A stretch of DNA of 64,000 nt from NCBI RefSeq assembly GCF_024138715.1, contig NZ_CP092074.1, positions 3,658,001-3,722,000 on the forward strand. The letters run 5' to 3'. Position 1 is the first letter of the stretch; each line of letters begins with the position of its first letter. The notes under the pieces are model-generated. The model was given only the letters and a program-made list of their open reading frames with translations. It ran no database searches and was not told the origin of the DNA. Positions 8,473 to 15,225 of the stretch are shown here, one piece after another. The DNA comes from Emticicia sp. 21SJ11W-3. GTDB taxonomy: Bacteria; Bacteroidota; Bacteroidia; Cytophagales; Spirosomataceae. The position numbers were made by a program, and so were the translations under genes.

Positions 8473-10197
8473 ATGGCAGAACAAAACGAGCTTCCTCCTA
8501 AATATTATCTCGATTATTTCAACTACCTGTTAGACTTTGTACAGGAGAAGTACCGCCATATCCTGAACGAAAACGAGTGGCGCTTCCTGAGAAAATACTA
8601 CTGCCTGAGCGAAGATGCTCAATGCCTTTTTATTCGTTTCAGTAACCGCAAAGGCTTGTTCTTTAAAATTAACAGGCTCTCTTACGATGAGTTAACGGAT
8701 ATACCCGCCCTGCTGAACGAGCTACTGGACAGAGAATTTATAGAACATATTAATGCTAATAAACACGACACCTTCGGCAAAGAACTGCTGGGGGTGTTTG
8801 GTAAAGACGAACTCTGCACACGGTTTGCGCCGATTATGGCGCTCAGCCAGGAACATCTGCCCAAATCGGAGCGAAAATCTTATAAGAAATTAAAGAAAGA
8901 TGAACTGGTAGAGGCTATTCTGAGCGATTTCAGCTTTGAAGAAATAGCTGATGCCGTGCGAGACATGGAGCCTGTGGTAAAGGTTTGTTTTGAGTTTGAG
9001 GTTACCTTTATGAAGTTTCTGTTTTTTGGTAACCGCTACCTTGACATGACCGAGTTTGTGGTCAGAGACCTTGGACTGGTGCAATATGAAAGCCACGACG
9101 ACGACAAACTGGTGGCGCGTTTTAACACCCGCAAAGACGCCGAAGACAAATGGCTGATAACTGACCAGAACGATTTGTTTTCGCAACTGAAACAATCGGC
9201 GCTGCCACTTGAGGTTTACGACTGGTTTATGAACTTTACCGACACCGTAGGCGACCTGAGCGAAGTAGCTAAACCGGCCTATGAAAGGTTGATTATTAAA
9301 GTGGCCACGTTTCTTGAAAAAAGCAAACTGTATGACGAAGCGCTGAACACCTACCGCCTTACCGAACAGGTACCATCAAGAGAACGCCAGGTGCGTACGC
9401 TCCAAAAACTGGGCTATGTTGAAGAGGCGCTTTCGCTTTGCCAGTTGATGATTGAGTTTCCGAAAAATGCAGATGAAAAGTTCTTTGCGTTTGATTTTAT
9501 CAACTACGTAAACAGTAAAAAACGGGTATATAAAAAGAGTACTACTTCATGGCTGCACCGTTCTGAAAGCATTACTATTTCAGAGGGCTTCAGGCATCAG
9601 GTAGAAATGGGGGTAGTAGATTATTACCAGAGCAACGGTAAGCAGGCTGTGTTTTCAGAAAACTACGTTTGGCGGGCTATTTTTGGCCTTATCTTCTGGG
9701 ATATCGTTTTCGACCCCAGTCTGGTTGCCTTCCATCATCCGTTTCAACGCCGCCCGTCTGATTTATACCTGCCCGATTTCTACGAAAAACGTAAAGACAT
9801 CATCATTAATCATCTTGATAGCTTTGATAACATCCAGTTGCTGCTGGTATATATGGGCGAGCATTATGAATCAAAATTCGGTATTGCCAACCCCTTTGTA
9901 CCGTGGGTGGAAGATATGTGGCTGGTGGTGCGCAAGGCAGTTGAGGTTATTGACTTTGAGGCGCTGAAGAAAATCCTGCACGAGATGTCGAAAAACCTGG
10001 TAGAAAACCTGCGTGGTTTCCCTGACCTCTTTATGTGGGACGACAACGATTATTGCTTCGTAGAAGTAAAATCACCAACAGACAACCTATCGAACCAGCA
10101 GCTTTTCTGGCTCCATTTCTTTAAAGAAGTAGGTGTTAACTCAAAGGTGTTGCGGGTATTTTGGGAGAAAGAAATAAAAGATTTAGTGAATGAGTGA
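8473..10197 (+). CDS. FAN1-like VRR-NUC nuclease
   Basis: A 574-residue protein ending in a VRR-NUC domain. FPDLFMW near residue 516, FVEVKSPTDNLSNQQLFWL near 530-548 and a closing VNSKVLRV match the PD-(D/E)xK motif set of FAN1, the structure-specific nuclease of eukaryotic crosslink repair and its bacterial homologues. The N-terminal half (residues 1-150) fits the helical DNA-binding region; residues 260-330 look like TPR-type helices. Acting on branched or crosslinked DNA is inference from family. The last four codons and the stop lie inside an octamer repeat array beginning at 10181, so the C-terminal tail LVNE is repeat-encoded. Confidence 0.85.
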   Translation: MAEQNELPPKYYLDYFNYLLDFVQEKYRHILNENEWRFLRKYYCLSEDAQCLFIRFSNRKGLFFKINRLSYDELTDIPALLNELLDREFIEHINANKHDTFGKELLGVFGKDELCTRFAPIMALSQEHLPKSERKSYKKLKKDELVEAILSDFSFEEIADAVRDMEPVVKVCFEFEVTFMKFLFFGNRYLDMTEFVVRDLGLVQYESHDDDKLVARFNTRKDAEDKWLITDQNDLFSQLKQSALPLEVYDWFMNFTDTVGDLSEVAKPAYERLIIKVATFLEKSKLYDEALNTYRLTEQVPSRERQVRTLQKLGYVEEALSLCQLMIEFPKNADEKFFAFDFINYVNSKKRVYKKSTTSWLHRSESITISEGFRHQVEMGVVDYYQSNGKQAVFSENYVWRAIFGLIFWDIVFDPSLVAFHHPFQRRPSDLYLPDFYEKRKDIIINHLDSFDNIQLLLVYMGEHYESKFGIANPFVPWVEDMWLVVRKAVEVIDFEALKKILHEMSKNLVENLRGFPDLFMWDDNDYCFVEVKSPTDNLSNQQLFWLHFFKEVGVNSKVLRVFWEKEIKDLVNE

Positions 10198-10276
10198 ATG
10201 AGTGATTTAGTGATTGAGTGAATGAGTGATTGAGTGAGTTAGTGAATTAGTGATTGATAGATTTAGTGATTGAGTG
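10181..10276 (+). repeat. Octamer array, left arm of composite element
   Basis: Twelve consecutive 8-base units of the form A(A/T)T(G/T)AGTG with few deviations. The array begins inside the end of the nuclease gene, supplying its last codons and stop. The reverse complement of the same unit forms the array at 10475-10546. Confidence 0.9.
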
Positions 10277-10352
10277 ATTATAATTGTGAATGATGAATGA
10301 GCGAATGGCGAATGGTCTTGAACTTTGCCGGGATGGCATATAATTTGAACTG

Positions 10353-10450
10353 AATTGTGTTATTTTGAGTACTTTGTGTACATAGTGGCAAACATTGAGG
10401 CTAACTTTTACAGCCACGATGTACAGAATGCGGCACAATGGTTCACGATT
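10353..10450. repeat. Palindromic core of intergenic repeat family (copy at 10.4 kb)
   Basis: A core of about 100 bases opening AATTGTG and closing GTTCACGATT. It contains an inner inverted repeat, GTACATAGTGGC (10378-10389) with GCCACGATGTAC (10413-10424), 11 of 12 pairing. It shares ATAGTGGCAARCATTG and a GGCACAA segment with the copy at 31130-31230. It lies between two octamer arrays and between convergent genes. No ORF with coding character is present. Confidence 0.75.
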
Positions 10451-10474
10451 ATCAAAGAATAAAATCATAAAATT

Positions 10475-10546
10475 CACTAATTCACTAATTCACTCATTCA
10501 CTCAATCACTCATTCACTCAATCACTAACTCACTCATTCACCCATC
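10475..10546 (-). repeat. Octamer array, right arm (inverted)
   Basis: Eight clear units plus one decayed unit of CACT(C/A)A(A/T)T, the reverse complement of the unit in the left array. It ends directly at the stop codon of the convergent membrane protein gene (10547). The arms could pair as a very long hairpin. Confidence 0.9.
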
Positions 10547-11707
10547 TCAATACCTGCTCCCACTACCGCCACCACCAAACTCTCCACCGCCGAATTTCAT
10601 TTTATTGCCTTGTTGTGTCTGATGCGGCAGTACCTGACTCAACAGAAAAACCTCAAAGTCGCGGTCTTTGGCCGAAAGGGTCTGCTTGCTGGTTAAACCC
10701 CATTTGGGAGTTTTGAAAAACCATATACCCCAAACTGCAAACGAAGCCAGAAATGCCCCGCCGATGGTCATGGCCCATTCGATGGGTATTTCTGAAAAGT
10801 AAAACCTGAACGTAAAAACATCAAACCACGCAGCAGCAATGCCTACCAGCACCATTTTTCTGTTTTGCTTCTTAAGGCCCCACACCAGATATACCGCAGG
10901 AACAGCAACCGTAAGCACATAAAACAAAAGAGCGAATTTTATCTGAACCGAGGTAGCCAGGTTATACAGGAAAGCATTTCCTTCACGCACAAACCAGTAA
11001 TTTCCGGCCACATAAAAGGTTATCAACGCGCCAGCCTCTATGCAAATCTGTGCATCGGCATAGTAAGCAGAGGCATTTTTATTTTGCCACCATCTGGTAA
11101 TAAAATAACCAACGGCAGACACCCCCATGATAATAAATGGCAGCAAATCTTTACCGGCCGGGTATCTGATAACCAATGAAAACCAGAAGGCGATCCAGGC
11201 TACATAAATGCCTACTGCCACGAAAGGGTCGCCGTACCGAATCAGGAAAGGAATAAATACCAGCAACGAAACCAGAAAATAAGCAGAGATATGCCACTTA
11301 AAATCGGTAAAGCTAAAAATAGCTGTTAAAAGCGAGCCTATAGCTACATACAAAAGGGCGTTGTCGGTACCAGAACGATAGAGCTTTCTTTTCCTGATGA
11401 GGTATTCAAGAAATACAATCAGTAATACACAATAGATTAAACTTATTATTGCCAGCCCTGTGCTTGTGTTAAGTATGTCTTGAAAGATGGTAATAGACAA
11501 AAAACCAAATGCAGCCGATAAGGCCAGATTAGTAAATATGAACAAACCGAACTCAATAAACATATTGGGCTGGTAGAAATTTACCGGAAATAAATCAATT
11601 GCTTTGTCGTACTGTTGCTTGCTCAATACTTTTTCATCATACCAGTCTTTAATGGTATTGCGGTTTTCTATGTTATCAACCCAGGTTTCGTTATACGCTT
11701 TTTTCAT
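10547..11707 (-). CDS. Multi-pass membrane protein with glycine-rich tail
   Basis: A 386-residue protein with roughly ten hydrophobic segments, an N-terminal soluble stretch of about 50 residues (WYDEKVLSKQQYDKAI) and a C-terminal Gly/Ser tail (FGGGEFGGGGSGSRY). Such tails recur in Bacteroidota membrane proteins with TPM or DUF2157 relatives. Its start overlaps the stop of the upstream DUF2157-like gene by four bases (ATGA type), so the two are translationally coupled and likely work as partners. Function unknown. Confidence 0.75.
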   Translation of the reverse strand: MKKAYNETWVDNIENRNTIKDWYDEKVLSKQQYDKAIDLFPVNFYQPNMFIEFGLFIFTNLALSAAFGFLSITIFQDILNTSTGLAIISLIYCVLLIVFLEYLIRKRKLYRSGTDNALLYVAIGSLLTAIFSFTDFKWHISAYFLVSLLVFIPFLIRYGDPFVAVGIYVAWIAFWFSLVIRYPAGKDLLPFIIMGVSAVGYFITRWWQNKNASAYYADAQICIEAGALITFYVAGNYWFVREGNAFLYNLATSVQIKFALLFYVLTVAVPAVYLVWGLKKQNRKMVLVGIAAAWFDVFTFRFYFSEIPIEWAMTIGGAFLASFAVWGIWFFKTPKWGLTSKQTLSAKDRDFEVFLLSQVLPHQTQQGNKMKFGGGEFGGGGSGSRY

Positions 11708-12675
11708 TTTTTAATACCAATTATTTGTTTGATGTTGATGAGAAACAACACTATACCAACCGCCGAGGCCATATAATACAAAGTATAAATGGTAAAACTA
11801 AGCCCCTGTGCCCAGTCTCTGTAAAAAATAAAGTAGGTAGAAGCAACGTACCCATACAGTACGCCCATCAACAAAAACACAAAAGACTGCATTTTGCGGC
11901 CATACCATATACTACCGGCACTTAAAAGGGTTATCAGCAGTATATACAAAAATTTGGTATCAAACTGAATAAGACCTGCCAGCCCCGCTACAAATGCGAT
12001 GTTTGAGCCAAAAATAAGATAAGTAAAAGCAAAATGAGCCTTTAACTTTTTGTATCCGGCTATAAAACCAGCGGCTATAAGCACCACCCCAAGAAGTATA
12101 GATATATTGGTTAAATCAACCGTTGAAAAGTTCTTTTGTTGCCACAGTTTAATGGGCGCAATATTAACCCCCACCCAGGAAGAAAAAGCCGTGATGGCCA
12201 TAGAAAGCACGCCCCGGTGGTCGAACCGGTAGGCCAGAAAGAAAAACAATACAGCGGGCAGAAAAGTAACCAACCCGTAACGGGTGCCAAAAATATTATA
12301 CTGGTATTGCAGGTAACCTTCCAGCGTTAGAAACAGCACGCAGGCCGCCAGCAGGGCGAAATCGTCCAGTTTATCGCCGGTTGATACTTCATTCCAGCTA
12401 AAGGGCTTGCGATACCTGAATGCATACCACAGGCAGCCCAGAAAAGCCGCCACAATAAGGCTGATAAGAACCGTATGGCCAATAGAATCAATGTTGAAAT
12501 AAATAACGGTGCCCAGGCCAGTGCCTAACAGTACAATGCCTGCGTAAAGGAAAGTCCGTAATTCCCAATGAATAGAGAAAGGCTTATTTTTTTCATAAAC
12601 CTGTATTTTGCCAGACTGGTCTTCCGGAATAATTCCGGTTTCAGTCAGCAATTTTAAAAGTGCCGGATACTTCAT
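11704..12675 (-). CDS. DUF2157 domain-containing membrane protein
   Basis: A 323-residue protein. A short N-terminal helical region (LLKLLTETGIIPEDQ) is followed by about ten transmembrane segments, the layout of DUF2157 predicted membrane proteins. It overlaps the downstream membrane protein gene by four bases. Both proteins have similar size and topology, so they may derive from a duplication or form a heteromer; this is inference. The upstream 261-base gap to pheS contains a small hairpin and the pheS terminator. Confidence 0.75.
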   Translation of the reverse strand: MKYPALLKLLTETGIIPEDQSGKIQVYEKNKPFSIHWELRTFLYAGIVLLGTGLGTVIYFNIDSIGHTVLISLIVAAFLGCLWYAFRYRKPFSWNEVSTGDKLDDFALLAACVLFLTLEGYLQYQYNIFGTRYGLVTFLPAVLFFFLAYRFDHRGVLSMAITAFSSWVGVNIAPIKLWQQKNFSTVDLTNISILLGVVLIAAGFIAGYKKLKAHFAFTYLIFGSNIAFVAGLAGLIQFDTKFLYILLITLLSAGSIWYGRKMQSFVFLLMGVLYGYVASTYFIFYRDWAQGLSFTIYTLYYMASAVGIVLFLINIKQIIGIKK

Positions 12676-12887
12676 AATACTTTTTAAATCTTTTCTAGTT
12701 GAGCAATGTCTGAAGGTTGTTGGTGGTAATACTTATTCTTTTATAACACTAAAAAACCGCGCCAGCTGAAAGGCAAGATTAAATAATTTTACCCACAATT
12801 CATTTTTTTTCTCTGAAAAAATCAAAACCGATGCAACAAAAAACCCTTGCTTGTTTAAAGCAACAGCTTTTAGGTGTTGCAAAGACA

Positions 12888-12921
12888 AAAAAAACTCCAC
12901 CCTTCCGGGCGGAGTTTCTCT
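12888..12921 (-). terminator. pheS terminator
   Basis: AAACTCC (about 12892-12898) pairs with GGAGTTT (12911-12917) around a short GC-rich loop. On the minus strand the hairpin is followed by a long T-run (complement of the A-run at 12884-12894). It sits 20 bases after the pheS stop. Confidence 0.8.
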
Positions 12922-12936
12922 TATCTACTATCTGCA

Positions 12937-13971
12937 TCAGGCACCTTCAAATTGTCTCAGAAAGCGCACGTCGTTCTCAAAGAACAAGCGTAAATCATTA
13001 ATTCCGTAGCGAAGCATGGTAATACGTTCTACGCCCATGCCAAATGCAAAACCTGTGTATTCTTCAGGGTCAATTCCGCTGTTTTGCAATACATTGGGGT
13101 CTACCATACCAGAGCCGGCAATTTCTACCCAGCCACTGTGCTTACAAATGTTACAGCCTTTACCCCCACATATAAAACAAGATACGTCAATTTCGGCGCT
13201 TGGCTCAGTAAACGGAAAGTAACTGGGGCGCAGACGAATTTTGGTATCTTTACCAAACATCTCTTTGGCAAAGTGATAAAGCGTATCTTTCAGGTCTTTA
13301 AAACTTACGTTTTTATCTACATACAGACCCTCTATCTGATGAAACTGGCAGTGCGCCCGGGCCGATATAGCCTCGTTACGATACACACGGCCAATCATTA
13401 TAGACCTGATGGGTGGCTTCTTTCTTTCCATTAAACGCACCTGCACGTTTGAAGTATGCGTGCGCAGCAGCACGTCATCTTTCTGGGCAGCTTTTTTCTC
13501 AACAAAGAAAGTGTCCTGCATTTCGCGGGCAGGGTGGTTTTCGGCAAAATTCAGGGCGGTAAAGTTATACCAGTCTGTTTCTACCTCGGGGCCATCTTCA
13601 TGGCTGAAACCCATGCGGGCAAAAACCTCCAGCACACGCTGGCGGGTTAATGTAAGCGGGTGAACAGAACCTGCAAAGTTAGGTGCAACAGGTAAAGTAA
13701 GATCCAGCTTACTACCGGCTGAATAGTCGGTTGCATTTTCAAGCTCCTCAGAGAAATCCTTAAACCGTTGTTCTGTAAAGGTTTTCAGCTTGTTCAGCTC
13801 TTGCCCTACTGCCCGCTTCTGGTCGTTTGCTACAGTCTTGAACTGCTCAAACAAGTCGTTCAGAATACCTTTGCGACTAATGTACCTGAGGCGAAAATTC
13901 TCGAGGTCATCCTTGCTACCAACCGTAGCAACGGTTACTTCATCTATTACTTCCTTGATTCTGTCTAACAC
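12937..13971 (-). CDS. pheS: Phenylalanine--tRNA ligase alpha subunit
   Basis: A 344-residue class II aminoacyl-tRNA synthetase subunit with the expected features: an N-terminal coiled-coil arm (RLRYISRKGILNDLFEQF), SVHPLTLTRQRVLEVFARMGF, RTHTSNVQVRLM, GRVYRNEAISARAHCQFHQIEG (motif 2), a cysteine-rich CFICGGKGCNICK loop, and motif 3 FAFGMGVERITMLRYG. The GTG at 13971 (reading VLDRIKEVIDEV) is chosen as start. The open frame continues upstream, but that part holds a TATATTTG -7 box and codes for nothing PheS-like. pheT is not adjacent. The downstream terminator makes it monocistronic. Confidence 0.95.
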   Translation of the reverse strand: MLDRIKEVIDEVTVATVGSKDDLENFRLRYISRKGILNDLFEQFKTVANDQKRAVGQELNKLKTFTEQRFKDFSEELENATDYSAGSKLDLTLPVAPNFAGSVHPLTLTRQRVLEVFARMGFSHEDGPEVETDWYNFTALNFAENHPAREMQDTFFVEKKAAQKDDVLLRTHTSNVQVRLMERKKPPIRSIMIGRVYRNEAISARAHCQFHQIEGLYVDKNVSFKDLKDTLYHFAKEMFGKDTKIRLRPSYFPFTEPSAEIDVSCFICGGKGCNICKHSGWVEIAGSGMVDPNVLQNSGIDPEEYTGFAFGMGVERITMLRYGINDLRLFFENDVRFLRQFEGA

Positions 13972-13998
13972 GTGTCTGCCGTTTAATAAAATTTTTTG

Positions 13999-14006
13999 CA
14001 AATATA
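13999..14006 (-). promoter_or_regulatory. -7 box of pheS
   Basis: The minus strand reads TATATTTG, an exact TAnnTTTG, 27 bases before the GTG start. This placement is the main reason for rejecting the longer open frame. Confidence 0.55.
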
Positions 14007-14245
14007 TGCATATTGTAATTATAAAGCATATTTTTACAGAGAAGTCAGTCATAAAAACTGATAAAACAGCCATGAAAGCATCTACGTAGTTTTACGTAAT
14101 TTCTTAGGGGAAATTACCTGATTTAACGGTCTGTTTTCATTATAAAACTCTCATAATCAATACTTTACAAAAGTTAAGCCTTTTGGTTGGGTTGCATAAT
14201 TTTCGTTTACAAATTATGTTTGAAGTGAAATAACCCAGCTTAATT

Positions 14246-14650
14246 ATGAACAGTATTGATTTTGAACTTCAAAAAGTAAAAGCTACTTTCAGTCATTCTG
14301 ATTATGCAGAAGACCATCTGCAGATAAAAGTTTTTTATCTGGACCGTTGGATAAAGATACCAATGGAAAAAATTGTAAGACTGGAGGGCGACTGCAACTA
14401 TACTTACATTTATACCCAAAACCGTGAGTATCTGGCAGCCAGAACGCTCAAAGATTTTGAAAAGATGTTCGGAGAGGAGCTTTTCCTCAGAATCCACAAG
14501 TCGCACCTGGTTAATATGATGTTTGTAAAAGGTGTTGAAGTTGCCAAAAATGCAGGAGAAATTAAGATAGAAGGCGGCAGGCATATTGGCGTATCAAGAA
14601 GAAGACTTAAAGAAGTTATTAATAAGCTGGCCTATTTTCATAGTGCTTGA
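14246..14650 (+). CDS. Stand-alone LytTR DNA-binding protein
   Basis: A 134-residue protein made almost only of a LytTR domain (about residues 30-128): KIVRLEGDCNYTYIYT, LKDFEKMFGEELFLRIHKSHLVNMMFVKGVEV and a closing GGRHIGVSRRRLKEVINKL. There is no receiver domain, so phosphorylation control is not evident; such proteins can act as constitutive or partner-controlled regulators. A terminator follows, then a 52-residue ORF under its own palindrome-bearing promoter, which is a candidate target. Well supported as a DNA-binding protein; targets unknown. Confidence 0.88.
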   Translation: MNSIDFELQKVKATFSHSDYAEDHLQIKVFYLDRWIKIPMEKIVRLEGDCNYTYIYTQNREYLAARTLKDFEKMFGEELFLRIHKSHLVNMMFVKGVEVAKNAGEIKIEGGRHIGVSRRRLKEVINKLAYFHSA

Positions 14651-14736
14651 CAGCCCCCCCGGCTTGTTCAGAACCAGCTGCAAGAATAAGATAAACGGTA
14701 TTATTTATAATACTTTTTAGTGGTTAGGTGATGAAT

Positions 14737-14768
14737 AAAGCAACGGCTCTTTGGGCGGTTGCTTTTTA
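14737..14768 (+). terminator. Terminator after the LytTR gene
   Basis: AAAGCAAC (14737-14744) pairs with GTTGCTTT (14758-14765), followed by T-rich sequence. It lies about 85 bases after the stop. Confidence 0.7.
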
Positions 14769-14891
14769 ATTGGGGGCTGTTAGAGCAAAAACCGGCAAAA
14801 CATCACCATTAATGCCAGCTAAGGACCCGGCTTACCTACTCAGTGCCTTAACCACTAAATAAATATCTGCGAAAATCAGTGGGTATATTTC

Positions 14892-14920
14892 GCGAATATT
14901 CGCTCTCCGGGTTACCTTTG
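14892..14920 (+). promoter_or_regulatory. Promoter with palindromic operator upstream of the 52-residue ORF
   Basis: A perfect 12-base palindrome GCGAATATTCGC (14892-14903) lies nine bases before an exact -7 box TACCTTTG (14913-14920). It therefore occupies the -33/spacer zone where a repressor or activator would act. The transcript would start near 14927, about 35 bases before the ATG. Confidence 0.5.
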
Positions 14921-14961
14921 TTATGTAATTTGTCAACAATAAAAAACTATAAAAAACGGTG

Positions 14962-15120
14962 ATGGATACCACAACAACTATTTCTCAGAATGGAGTGATT
15001 CCTATTCAGGAAGTAATCGATTTGCGTGACGTGCTGCGTTTGATTGGCCTGAAAGAGGTGGCCAATAATGTGTTTAGTTTGCCCGACAAAAAGAAGAAAA
15101 AGGGCAATTTATCTGCCTGA
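14962..15120 (+). CDS. Small hypothetical protein (52 residues)
   Basis: ATG at 14962 to TGA at 15120. The protein starts MDTTTTISQNGVIPIQEVID, continues through a hydrophobic/charged helix (VLRLIGLKEVANNVF) and ends with a run of five lysines and GNLSA. No family is recognised. Support comes from a clean promoter with palindrome upstream, a good terminator at 15164-15193, and a reading frame filling most of that transcription unit. It is soluble-looking, with no membrane segment or signal peptide. It could be a small regulator or peptide precursor; nothing in the sequence decides this. Confidence 0.6.
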   Translation: MDTTTTISQNGVIPIQEVIDLRDVLRLIGLKEVANNVFSLPDKKKKKGNLSA

Positions 15121-15163
15121 CAAAGCAGATTTGTGTTTGGTTCGTTAAATTTCTATAAACACT

Positions 15164-15197
15164 AAGGGAGCCGGCCGATTGGTCTGCTCCCTTTTAT
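15164..15197. terminator. Terminator between the 52-residue ORF and purF
   Basis: AAGGGAGC (15164-15171) pairs with GCTCCCTT (15186-15193), followed by TTTATTAT. It sits between convergent genes. Confidence 0.8.
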
Positions 15198-15225
15198 TAT
15201 AAGATACCCTTTATGCTAAAATCAA

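Noticed and set aside
10181-10546. CRISPR array
   Set aside because: Units are eight bases with no spacers, and the two arrays are inverted to each other.
10395-10622. 75-codon plus-strand frame across the repeat at 10.4-10.6 kb
   Set aside because: It translates the octamer array into Ser/Leu/Ile/His repeats and then runs antisense to the glycine tail of a real gene.
12830-12880. CAACA...TGTTG hairpin as a riboswitch before the DUF2157-like gene
   Set aside because: It is a short simple hairpin without features of any riboswitch class I can recognise.
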